DNA of 9,984 bases from JBFHES01 sp041584015 (GTDB lineage: Bacteria > Bacteroidota > Bacteroidia > Bacteroidales > M50B96). Of this stretch, positions 1-6,764 are shown piece after piece (position 1 is the first letter of the stretch; the number at the start of each line of letters is the position of its first letter). Location of the stretch: the NCBI GenBank assembly GCA_041584015.1, contig JBFHES010000179.1, positions 1 to 9,984 on the forward strand. Direction: 5' to 3'. The notes below the pieces were generated by a model. The model was not told where the DNA came from. It did no database searches and worked only from the letters and a program-made list of their open reading frames with translations. The position numbers were made by a program, and so were the translations under genes.

Positions 1-1
1 A

Positions 2-724
2 GGTGCCATTGGAACGGGAATATCTATTCCTCGGTTCTTCATTATGGAAGTTGTATCGGAGTTGCAACAGATTTGTAAACTTCCAATTTCACGCAGCGAG
101 AACTTAACTGAAGCAACCAGTAATTTGGATGCCTTTGTAGAGGTTCATGCCATATTGAAAGCGCACGCTGTAAACCTTGAGAAAATGGTGAGCGATATTC
201 GTTTGCTTGCCAGTGATATAACAGGGGCTGAGGTAGCTATTCCTCAAAAGCAAGTGGGTAGCTCAATAATGCCGGGAAAGGTAAATCCTGTGATACCTGA
301 GTTTGTAATAGCAGCGGTTCATAAGATTTATGCAAATGATCAGATCATTACTTCCTTATCTGCTCAGGGATGTTTGGATTTAAACGCAAACATTCCGCTA
401 ATTGGGCATGCCTTATTGGAGAGCATAAAGTTGCTGATCGCCTGTGATAAAACACTACTTAGTAATTTAATGACAGACCTTCAGATTAAACAAGGAATCT
501 CAGAGAAACGTATTAGACATTCAGCTTCAGTTACTACGGCACTTAGTCCGTATATTGGTTACCATCAGGCAGCAAAAATGGCTAAGCTAATGAAAGAAAC
601 CAATATTGATGTGGTAGAGGCAAACAAGCAATTAAAGTTAATTGATGATCAAAAATTGCTTGAGTTACTTAAATTAGATAATTTGCTGAAACTTGGGTTT
701 ACGCTCAACGATCTTACAGATTAG
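2..724 (+). CDS. Aspartate ammonia-lyase-like enzyme (aspartase/fumarase superfamily), 5'-truncated
   Basis: This is the C-terminal 240 residues of a lyase of the aspartase/class II fumarase superfamily; the start lies left of the window and the frame is open from base 2. The superfamily signature GSSIMPGKVNPVIPE is intact (visible residues 86-100). Its flexible loop carries the catalytic serine, and the Lys and Asn bind substrate carboxylates in known members. The following helices (LDLNANIPLIGHALLES) match the central helical bundle, and SPYIGYHQAAKMAK starts the small C-terminal domain. Known full-length members have about 460-470 residues, so roughly half is present. The likely reaction is reversible deamination of L-aspartate to fumarate and ammonia, in the cytoplasm. 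Fumarase is the main alternative: the superfamily assignment is firm, while substrate is inferred from overall resemblance. The next gene follows after 54 bases on the same strand. Confidence 0.85.
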   Translation, partial: GAIGTGISIPRFFIMEVVSELQQICKLPISRSENLTEATSNLDAFVEVHAILKAHAVNLEKMVSDIRLLASDITGAEVAIPQKQVGSSIMPGKVNPVIPEFVIAAVHKIYANDQIITSLSAQGCLDLNANIPLIGHALLESIKLLIACDKTLLSNLMTDLQIKQGISEKRIRHSASVTTALSPYIGYHQAAKMAKLMKETNIDVVEANKQLKLIDDQKLLELLKLDNLLKLGFTLNDLTD

Positions 725-734
725 CAATTACATA

Positions 735-766
735 AACATTCAGCAATTTGTGCTGTTTGTTCTTTT
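735..766 (+). terminator. Weak hairpin between the lyase and yhhQ
   Basis: Arms AACA-TT-CAGCA and TGCTG-TT-TGTT pair around an ATTTG loop, with a TT/TT internal mismatch, and a short T-rich run (TTCTTTT) follows. It may be a weak terminator or attenuator between the two genes. It is short and not GC-rich, so it may be chance. Confidence 0.3.
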
Positions 767-778
767 ATAAGCATTTTC

Positions 779-1468
779 ATGGATGATAAAATAAAAGCAA
801 ACGCGACACAAATTTACTTGATTCTTGGAGCGCTTTTCATCGCTTCACTGGTAACTTCAAATTTGATATTTCAAAAATTCTTTAGCTGGAATCCTTTTGG
901 CTGGTATAATTTTGAGATTTCCGTGGGAATCCTTCCTTATCCGATTACCTTTTTAATAACGGATATTATTTCAGAAATATATGGCAAGAAACTGGCGAAC
1001 AGAGTTGTTTTTAGCGGCTTGTTTGCTAGTTTATTTACAGTGCTAATTGTGTATGTTAGTTCGGTAGTACCGGCAACAGAATGGTCGCCTGTTAATGATC
1101 AACTCTTCGAATCGGTGTTTGGTTTTACATTTATTGCCGTAGCTGCAAGTATGGTGGCCTATCTTTTTGCTCAATTTATTGATGTACAATTATTTCACTT
1201 TTGGAAGAAATTAACCAAGGGGAAGCATTTGTGGTTAAGAAATAATGCATCAACATTTACCTCACAATTAGCCGATACAATGATTGTTCTGCTCTTACTT
1301 TGTGGTTTCGAGATAATTGAATGGCAGTACTTTGGTAAGTTGCTGGCTAGTGGGTTTCTGTTTAAAGTAATTGTAGCTATGCTCGACACACCGTTAGCCT
1401 ATTTGTTGATTTATTTTCTCCGAAAGAAGTTTCAACTTAAGAATCCTGGAGATGAAGTGCAGCTATGA
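779..1468 (+). CDS. yhhQ: Queuosine precursor transporter, YhhQ family (DUF165)
   Basis: A 229-residue polytopic inner-membrane protein of the YhhQ/QPTR family, which imports 7-deazaguanine queuosine precursors (preQ0/preQ1) for tRNA modification. Family marks include VGILPYPITFLITDIISEIYGKK (split here as VGILPYPITFLI at 49-60 and TDIISEIYGKK at 61-71), AQFIDVQLFHFWKK (131-144) and LRNNASTFTSQLADT (153-167). About six hydrophobic segments are visible, near residues 12-30, 50-65, 75-96, 115-137, 166-180 and 190-214. The length is normal for the family. The ATG at 779 is chosen because it gives a short charged N-terminus (MDDKIKANAT) directly before the first helix; no Shine-Dalgarno precedes it, as is usual in Bacteroidota. 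No queuosine biosynthesis gene is adjacent, so the role rests on the family alone. Confidence 0.9.
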   Translation: MDDKIKANATQIYLILGALFIASLVTSNLIFQKFFSWNPFGWYNFEISVGILPYPITFLITDIISEIYGKKLANRVVFSGLFASLFTVLIVYVSSVVPATEWSPVNDQLFESVFGFTFIAVAASMVAYLFAQFIDVQLFHFWKKLTKGKHLWLRNNASTFTSQLADTMIVLLLLCGFEIIEWQYFGKLLASGFLFKVIVAMLDTPLAYLLIYFLRKKFQLKNPGDEVQL

Positions 1469-1514
1469 AAACTAACGTAGAGCTGTCTGCTGTTTTATAA
1501 TGAGTTTATAGGTT

Positions 1515-1751
1515 TTGCAACAGATAGTTGAATTTAGTACAAATCCGTGTCTGTTCTGCATAAATATAACATTCAGTTATTTGCTGTTCTTACTTTACGT
1601 CTTATTTAGAGATTATTTGTTGCAGCTCTTGCCTCAGGCAAAAATTAATTACTTAATTATGGCCGTCAGTCTGCTCTGGTATGCTACTGCTATGGAACTA
1701 TTAAAGGAATTAGTGAATCTTTTACCATTAGCTAATTTAAATAACGTATGA
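1515..1751 (+). CDS. Doubtful small membrane protein, unrecognised
   Basis: A 78-codon frame opening with TTG, with an in-frame TAG just upstream at 1509-1511, so it cannot extend. The translation would have two hydrophobic segments (about residues 15-37 and 46-60) and a short polar tail. I recognise no family. Arguments for: it is the only open frame in a 405-base gap and has a membrane-protein-like pattern. Arguments against: a rare start codon, no ribosome-binding site, no conserved motif, and a possible terminator overlapping its last codons. It could equally be the decayed remnant of a larger gene. Confidence 0.25.
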   Translation: MQQIVEFSTNPCLFCINITFSYLLFLLYVLFRDYLLQLLPQAKINYLIMAVSLLWYATAMELLKELVNLLPLANLNNV

Positions 1752-1767
1752 GAGATTGGCTTTTTTT
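1730..1767 (+). terminator. Possible intrinsic terminator downstream of yhhQ and the small ORF
   Basis: AGCTAAT (1730-1736) can pair with ATTGGCT (1755-1761, one G-U pair) across an 18-base loop, immediately followed by a seven-T run at 1761-1767. The stem is AT-rich and the loop long, so this is a weak candidate, but it lies where a terminator is expected, before the separately promoted surface-protein gene. Confidence 0.35.
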
Positions 1768-1783
1768 GTTAAATGTTTCATTT

Positions 1784-1800
1784 AAATCATCATATGATTT
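1784..1800. promoter_or_regulatory. Inverted repeat upstream of the surface-protein gene, possible operator
   Basis: AAATCAT-CAT-ATGATTT is a perfect 7-base inverted repeat with a 3-base spacer. A second, outer pair (AAATG at 1771-1775 and CATTT at 1802-1806) is roughly symmetric around it. It sits directly upstream of, and touches, the candidate -33 element of the 1874 gene, a position where a dimeric repressor or activator could bind. In AT-rich DNA such symmetry can arise by chance. Confidence 0.25.
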
Positions 1801-1829
1801 TCATTTACGGTATAATGTTCTTAATTTTG
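1799..1829 (+). promoter_or_regulatory. Candidate Bacteroidota-type promoter for the surface-protein gene
   Basis: The -7 element TAATTTTG (1822-1829) fits TAnnTTTG exactly. Nineteen bases upstream lies TTTC (1799-1802), a 3-of-4 match to the TTTG -33 element. Transcription would start around 1835, leaving a leader of roughly 35-40 bases before the ATG at 1874. A TATAAT at 1811-1816 is also present but is a sigma-70 consensus not expected to drive this phylum. Confidence 0.45.
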
Positions 1830-1873
1830 AAAGGAAAGTATGTAAATACAATGTCTAACTTAATAAACAACTT

Positions 1874-4800
1874 ATGAAAAAGCTTTTTACGTTATTAACG
1901 TTTCTGGTTCTTTTCGTAACGGGTGTTACTGCGCAGTCGGTCTATTGTTCTGCGGGTTCCGATTATACAACCTATGAGTATATCGATCTCGTTACGTTTA
2001 ATACCATAAGCAATTCATCGGTTATAGCATCGTCTGGTTATTCGGATTATTCCTACTTGAGCACTTCTGTTTCTCAAGGTATGGCGTATCCAATAACCAT
2101 AAATGTCTATAGCCCTTGGTCCACGGACGCGTGTGATGTATGGGTTGATTGGAATCAGGATGGTAGTTTTTATGGAGTAGGAGAGCATTATGCTCTAACT
2201 GGTTCAAGTGGAAATGCCATTTTTAGCGGATCTATTATTGTTCCTCCAACAGCTAGTGTTGGTACTACAATTATGAGAGTGATGCTTAATGATTCACCAC
2301 CATCTGACCCTTGTACGAATGCCTATTATGGAGAAGTTGAAGATTACTCTGTTGTGGTATCAGCAGGCAGTGGATGTCTTGCAAACGCAACATTTAGTGC
2401 TGTCTCGACTTCGGCTGTAGATTGGCAATTCTCCTTGTTGGTTCCTCAGGCCTCATTTTATAATGTCGCTTGGGATATGGGTGATGGTTGGACCTATAAC
2501 AATGTGGATATGGTATCTCATACTTATGCTACCATGGGAACATATACAGTTACTTGTTTAATCACTGATCCGCTAGACCCACTATGTACAGATATGTACA
2601 GTATGGTTGCAAGTCCTTCGTATTGTTCGGCTAGTTCGGCTACTGTAGACGAGTATATTGGGCTGTTTAGCTTAAACACAATATTTAATTCTTCAGGTTA
2701 TTCAACCGGATATGATGATTATACCTATATTTCAACAGATCTTGAGATTGGTGGAACTTATGCAGCATATGTATATAATCCGGTAGCATATGCCTCTGAT
2801 GCAGTTGGTGTTTGGATTGATTGGAATCAAGACTACGTATTCAGCAGTGCTGGCGAATTCTATGAATTGCTTAGTTCTGATGGTGCTAATTTTTATGGTC
2901 AGGTTACCGTACCATTAACTGCACTTGTAGGCCCAACCGTATTGAGAACAAGAATTGTATATAATGAGACACTAGTACCTTGTGGCACTAGTACCTATGG
3001 TGAGGTTGAAGATTATTCTGTCAACATTACCAATACAGGCTGCCTGGCAAATGCACAATTCTTATGGGATGGTCTTGCTGGTTGCGATTTTGTTTTTGGT
3101 ACTTCGCAAGTATATCCTAGCTCCGGATATTCTTTTGAGTGGAACTTTGATGATGGAACGATTTTACTGGGAAGCGATTTGGAATTTCATTCCTTTGCAA
3201 GTTCTGGTTATTATAATGTACAACTTACAGTTACCGACCTAGCTAATCCTACATGTTACGATATGGCTTCAGCCGGCATAAGTGCTATGTGTAGCAGTGG
3301 CTGCTTGGTTGATGCAACATTCGATTATTTTGCAACTGGAATGGGATGTGAGTATGCCTTCTACACAAATAACTTTTATCCAAGCAGTGGATATTATGTT
3401 GATTGGGATTTTGGCGATGGTACATGGGAGTATAATTCAGATTATGTATATCATACTTTTAATTCATCTGGCTTTTATACTGTAACCTCATATGTTGATG
3501 ATCTTTCAGACCCAACTTGTTTCGATTCTTACTCCGAAGGTGTTTTTATAATGTGCTCTTCTGGTTGTGGATTGGATGCAAGCTTCTCTTATAATGTTGG
3601 TTTAAATTGCGAGTATAATTTCTTTACATATGCGATCTATCCAAGTTCTGGCTATTCTGTAGGTTGGGACTTTGGTGATGGAACCACTGAAATAGGAACT
3701 GATTATGCTACACATACCTTTGCTTCTTCTGGTACCTATCTCGTGCAAGTTATAGTTGTAGATATTTTTGATCAAACATGTTTCGATGTTGCTGATTTAA
3801 CAATTTATGCTAGCTGTGGAACAGTTATAGATCCATGTCAAATGTCAAGCTATTATGGAGCTGTTAACGATGCTTCAGTACCTGGTTCAACACTGTTCCC
3901 ATTTGATGTAAGTTGGTGGACATTTAACGTGCCTGCTGGAATGACAGATGATGTTGTTGTTTCACTTTGTGGTTCATCCTATGACACAAAGGTTGCTGTC
4001 TATAATGATTGTATGGATTTTAACGGAAACATGCCTTCGTTCTTCGATTATGAAGGAGCAATCTTATACAATGACGACTATTGTAGCTTGCAATCTCAGG
4101 TGTCTGCACCTCTTTCAGCCGGTACCTATTGGGTTGCTGTTTATGGCTATGATACCAATTACGGAAACTATAGCTTAGATATTTATAGCAGTGCTGGTTG
4201 TTCTTTGGATGCATACTTTGATGTTGTTGACCTGGGTAATTGTGATTATTCATTTGCATCATATGCTGGTTATGCATCTGGTGGTTATTATATGGACTGG
4301 TATGTAGATTACTCTATTTATGCTTATGATGTGGATGATATTTTAGTCTCATTCTCTAGTTCCGGATATTATGATGTTTCACTAACAGTTACTGACCCTA
4401 TGAATACCGCTTGTTTCGATACTTATAGCGTGTACATTTATGCAAGTTGTGGTCAGGCATGTATGGTTGATGCAGATTTTACATGGACTGAATTAGTTAC
4501 CTATAACTACGATTTCTATACCTACAATGTCTTTAGTGCTAATAACTACGATATCTTATGGAATTTTGGTGATGGTAATACAGCATCTGGTGCGGATTAT
4601 GTAAATCATACATTTGCTGCCGCAGGTGTGTACACCGTTGGTGTTATGGTTACTGATCTGTCAGATCCAGCTTGCTATGATCATGTATCTTATGACGTAA
4701 CAGTTCTTGGTCCTCCGGCTCCATGGACAGTTAATATTACAAGTACAAATCATACAATCCTTATACCAACGGCTGCTGCTATTGATATTGATGGAACTCC

Positions 4801-6271
4801 AATTTCAGTTGGTGATTACTTAGGAGTGTTCTTTGATAATAATGGTGTTGCCGAATGTGGTGGATATATTTTATACGATGGAACCACACTTGCTTTAACT
4901 GCTTGGGGTGATGACACACAGACTTCAATGAAAGATGGATTTAATGACGCAGAGGCATTTCAGTGGAAAATCTGGCAAGCAGCTACCAATACCGAGTATG
5001 ATGCTACTGCTGTTTATTCGCCAATTGGTGCAGGATTTAGCCATGAGGGATTCTTTGGAGCTAATGGTACAAGTGGTATTCTTTCGTTATCATATAGTTC
5101 TGTGCAATACCAGTACATTAATTTACCAACTGGTTGGAGTATGTTCTCAACATACATAACTCCGTTTATGCCGAACCTTACCGATGTGTTTGCTACTATG
5201 ATTCTACCAGCTGGACAGCAAGGAAATGTTGTTATTGCTAAGGATTATGCGGGTAATGTTTTCTGGCCAATGTTCGGATTGAATTTAATTGGTGACATTA
5301 GCAATCAACAAGGATATCAGCTTAAGCTAACTTTTGCTGAGCAACTTGAGATTGCAGGACTTCAGGTAGCACCTGAGTATACACCAATTAGTTTACCGCT
5401 AGGATGGAGTATTATGAGTTACTTAAGATCTTCGCCAGCAGGAATTGACATTATGCTTAGTTCTATTGTTAACGATATAGAGATTGTTAAGAATGGCTTA
5501 GGTCTTGTTTACTGGCCTGCGTTTGGTGTTAATGTAATTGGTAACATGAACCCTGGTGAAGGTTATCAAATTAAATTAACTAGCGCGGTGTCATTGACTT
5601 ATCCAGCGAATGCAGCATTGCCGACAAAATATGTTGATGTACCTGTAAGCACACATTTCAGATGTGATGTAAACACTGGTAGTAATATGACAATTGGTGT
5701 TCCTGAAACTGCCTGGAGTTTTACTCCAAATTTTGGAGATGAAATAGGTGTGTATAGTGCTGGTAGGCTTATTGGTTCGGGAGTGTATAGCGGAAACAAT
5801 ATAGCAATTACAACCTGGGGCGATGATATTACACTAGATCAAGAAAATAATTTGATTGAAGGTAATAGTGTCAGTTTTAAATATTGGAATGTTTTAACCA
5901 ATACCGAAACTATTTTAGAAATTAGCGATTGGGATCGTGGTGGAGCAATTTATAAAGAGAATGCTATCAACGTTGTGGGAAAATTTACTGTTCCTCAACA
6001 AAGTGATGTAGTCTTTGATTTAGGCCAGAACATGCCAAATCCCGCTGCATCAACAACCACAATTGTTGTATCCATACCTGAAAGCCTTAATGCTGAATTA
6101 AGTTTAGTGAATATGGTTGGGCAGACAATTATGACTGTGCATCGAGGTGCAATGAGTGCAGGAACAACTACTTTCAACGTAGATGTTTCAAATCTTGCAA
6201 ATGGTAACTATATGTATCGTTTGATTTCTGATAAATATACAGCGACGAAACAAATGTCAGTTTCTCGTTAA
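1874..6271 (+). CDS. Large secreted modular surface protein: GEVED and PKD repeats, type IX secretion sorting domain
   Basis: A 1465-residue protein, probably exported by Sec and then across the outer membrane by the type IX system to the surface or medium. Modules in order: signal peptide (1-20, MKKLFTLLTFLVLFVTGVTA); GEVED domain 1 (22-161, VWVDWNQDG then GEVEDYSV); PKD-like R1 (168-248); GEVED 2 (250-385); PKD R2-R4 (390-473, 477-561, 565-648) with WDFGDGT motifs; a PPC-like beta domain (650-773); R5 (776-859, WDFGDG lost); R6 (863-946); module A1 (950-1075); two related B modules (1079-1165, 1168-1246, both with GWS, YWP/FWP and GYQ-KL); A2 (1252-1374); and a sorting domain (1381-1465). 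No catalytic domain is visible, so an adhesin or structural role is inferred. Residues 22-1019 contain only four Lys/Arg. ATG at 1874 is chosen for its signal peptide; no Shine-Dalgarno is present. Confidence 0.9.
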   Translation: MKKLFTLLTFLVLFVTGVTAQSVYCSAGSDYTTYEYIDLVTFNTISNSSVIASSGYSDYSYLSTSVSQGMAYPITINVYSPWSTDACDVWVDWNQDGSFYGVGEHYALTGSSGNAIFSGSIIVPPTASVGTTIMRVMLNDSPPSDPCTNAYYGEVEDYSVVVSAGSGCLANATFSAVSTSAVDWQFSLLVPQASFYNVAWDMGDGWTYNNVDMVSHTYATMGTYTVTCLITDPLDPLCTDMYSMVASPSYCSASSATVDEYIGLFSLNTIFNSSGYSTGYDDYTYISTDLEIGGTYAAYVYNPVAYASDAVGVWIDWNQDYVFSSAGEFYELLSSDGANFYGQVTVPLTALVGPTVLRTRIVYNETLVPCGTSTYGEVEDYSVNITNTGCLANAQFLWDGLAGCDFVFGTSQVYPSSGYSFEWNFDDGTILLGSDLEFHSFASSGYYNVQLTVTDLANPTCYDMASAGISAMCSSGCLVDATFDYFATGMGCEYAFYTNNFYPSSGYYVDWDFGDGTWEYNSDYVYHTFNSSGFYTVTSYVDDLSDPTCFDSYSEGVFIMCSSGCGLDASFSYNVGLNCEYNFFTYAIYPSSGYSVGWDFGDGTTEIGTDYATHTFASSGTYLVQVIVVDIFDQTCFDVADLTIYASCGTVIDPCQMSSYYGAVNDASVPGSTLFPFDVSWWTFNVPAGMTDDVVVSLCGSSYDTKVAVYNDCMDFNGNMPSFFDYEGAILYNDDYCSLQSQVSAPLSAGTYWVAVYGYDTNYGNYSLDIYSSAGCSLDAYFDVVDLGNCDYSFASYAGYASGGYYMDWYVDYSIYAYDVDDILVSFSSSGYYDVSLTVTDPMNTACFDTYSVYIYASCGQACMVDADFTWTELVTYNYDFYTYNVFSANNYDILWNFGDGNTASGADYVNHTFAAAGVYTVGVMVTDLSDPACYDHVSYDVTVLGPPAPWTVNITSTNHTILIPTAAAIDIDGTPISVGDYLGVFFDNNGVAECGGYILYDGTTLALTAWGDDTQTSMKDGFNDAEAFQWKIWQAATNTEYDATAVYSPIGAGFSHEGFFGANGTSGILSLSYSSVQYQYINLPTGWSMFSTYITPFMPNLTDVFATMILPAGQQGNVVIAKDYAGNVFWPMFGLNLIGDISNQQGYQLKLTFAEQLEIAGLQVAPEYTPISLPLGWSIMSYLRSSPAGIDIMLSSIVNDIEIVKNGLGLVYWPAFGVNVIGNMNPGEGYQIKLTSAVSLTYPANAALPTKYVDVPVSTHFRCDVNTGSNMTIGVPETAWSFTPNFGDEIGVYSAGRLIGSGVYSGNNIAITTWGDDITLDQENNLIEGNSVSFKYWNVLTNTETILEISDWDRGGAIYKENAINVVGKFTVPQQSDVVFDLGQNMPNPAASTTTIVVSIPESLNAELSLVNMVGQTIMTVHRGAMSAGTTTFNVDVSNLANGNYMYRLISDKYTATKQMSVSR
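2375..4711 (+). repeat. Six PKD-like repeats with conserved cysteine spacing
   Basis: Six repeat units of about 84 codons start at protein residues 168, 390, 477, 565, 776 and 863. R2, R4 and R5 have four cysteines spaced exactly 14, 57 and 12 residues apart (for example C390, C404, C461, C473); R3 has 15, 57 and 12. R2-R4 are contiguous, separated only by a CSSGC-like link. R1 is separated from R2 by a GEVED domain, and R4 from R5 by a PPC-like domain. The units differ clearly at DNA level, so this is an old duplication. Confidence 0.85.
5108..5611 (+). repeat. Tandem B modules inside the surface protein
   Basis: Residues 1079-1165 and 1168-1246 are two diverged copies of one module. They share LP-GWS, a hydrophobic middle ending in an IVKNG/VIAKD strand, FWP/YWP-xFGxNxIG, and a final GYQ-KLT. 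They are flanked by two copies of another module (950-1075 and 1252-1374) sharing GD-xGV[FY], WGDD and WK/YW-TNTE, giving an A-B-B-A order. I can name no family with confidence. Confidence 0.75.
6014..6268 (+). other. Type IX secretion C-terminal sorting domain
   Basis: The last 85 residues carry the usual marks of a type A Por sorting domain: LGQNMPNPAAS (1383-1393), a strand pair around LVNMVGQTI (1411-1419), GTTTFNVDVSNLANGNYMYRL (1430-1450, quoted in part elsewhere) and a basic end KQMSVSR. In known substrates this domain is recognised by the secretion machinery and removed when the protein is attached to the surface lipopolysaccharide. Confidence 0.9.
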
Positions 6272-6294
6272 TAATATTTAGAATGTATAAAAGG

Positions 6295-6328
6295 TGCCGG
6301 ATTCGATTTTCGATTCCGGCATTTTTTT
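6295..6328 (+). terminator. Strong intrinsic terminator of the surface-protein gene
   Basis: TGCCGGATTCGA (6295-6306) pairs with TCGATTCCGGCA (6310-6321) around a TTT loop, with a single T/T mismatch, followed by seven T residues (6322-6328). It begins 23 bases after the stop codon and insulates the ribosomal operon from the upstream gene. Confidence 0.9.
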
Positions 6329-6347
6329 GATAAAACAACTTGTGCTA

Positions 6348-6378
6348 TTTGATTAGTAAGTAATAATTTATACTTTTG
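6348..6378 (+). promoter_or_regulatory. Bacteroidota-type promoter of rpsF-rpsR-rplI
   Basis: TTTG (6348-6351) and TACTTTTG (6371-6378, fits TAnnTTTG exactly) are separated by 19 bases, matching the -33/-7 promoter form of the phylum's primary sigma factor. It lies just after the upstream terminator and about 35 bases before the rpsF start, leaving a leader of about 30 bases. Confidence 0.75.
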
Positions 6379-6413
6379 CGCCCAAATGTTTAATGTAATT
6401 ATAAAATAGTTTT

Positions 6414-6761
6414 ATGAAAAATCATTATGAAACCGTTTTCATTGTAACTCCCGTTTTGTCTGAGGCTCAGATGAAGGAGACGGTTCAAAAGTTTAGAGAA
6501 ATGTTGAAGGACAATGGAGCCAATATTGTTCACGAAGAAGATTGGGGAATGAAGAAATTAGCATACCCTATTCAGAAGAAGTCTACAGGTTTTTATCAGC
6601 TAATCGAATTTGAAGCTGAAACAGAACTTATCGAGGCTTTAGAGTTGGCGTATCGCAGGGATGAAAGAATTATCCGTTTCTTAACCATAAGAATGGATAA
6701 GTATGCACTTGCTTATGCAGAGAAAAAGAGAAAGAGAAACGCAGAAAAAAAGGAGGCATAA
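6414..6761 (+). CDS. rpsF: 30S ribosomal protein bS6
   Basis: A 115-residue bS6, which binds bS18 and sits on the platform of the 30S subunit. Recognisable parts are the first strand NHYETVFIVTP (3-13), the central EDWGMKKLAYPIQKKSTGFYQLIEF (split as EDWGMKKLAYPIQ and KKSTGFYQLIEF), and RRDERIIRFLTIRMDKYALAYAEKKRKR near the end, with a basic tail. The length is normal. It is first in the operon, followed by rpsR after 3 bases and then rplI, the classic bacterial order without priB or ssb. The start ATG has no Shine-Dalgarno (upstream is ATAAAATAGTTTT), unlike the next two genes. I saw no S6:S18-type leader structure in the short leader. Confidence 0.97.
   Translation: MKNHYETVFIVTPVLSEAQMKETVQKFREMLKDNGANIVHEEDWGMKKLAYPIQKKSTGFYQLIEFEAETELIEALELAYRRDERIIRFLTIRMDKYALAYAEKKRKRNAEKKEA
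6750..6756 (+). promoter_or_regulatory. Strong Shine-Dalgarno of rpsR
   Basis: AAGGAGG, 8 bases before the rpsR ATG, a nearly full anti-Shine-Dalgarno complement. It lies inside the final codons of rpsF. It stands out because most starts in this window, including rpsF, have no such site. Confidence 0.8.
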
Positions 6762-6764
6762 GTT

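Noticed and set aside
1195..1389. Minus-strand frame of 64 codons within yhhQ
   Set aside because: It is a shadow of the well-conserved transporter gene, without motif or start signal.
1811..1816. TATAAT as a sigma-70 -10 box
   Set aside because: No -35 at proper spacing, and the phylum uses TAnnTTTG; a better element lies just downstream at 1822-1829.
3041..3817. Repeat block as a possible CRISPR-like or recent tandem array
   Set aside because: Repetition is at protein level with about 85-codon units and strong DNA divergence; no short identical repeats with spacers.
2022..6177. Several open frames of 60-86 codons inside the surface-protein gene, on both strands
   Set aside because: All overlap a clearly real 1465-codon gene with signal peptide and recognised domains; their translations are low-complexity by-products of its Tyr/Asp/Gly codons and show no start signals.
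6379..6413. Autoregulatory S6:S18-binding leader upstream of rpsF
   Set aside because: The leader is about 30 bases, AT-rich, with no hairpin and no CCG bulge of the known motif. The only nearby CCG-containing hairpin is the terminator of the previous gene.
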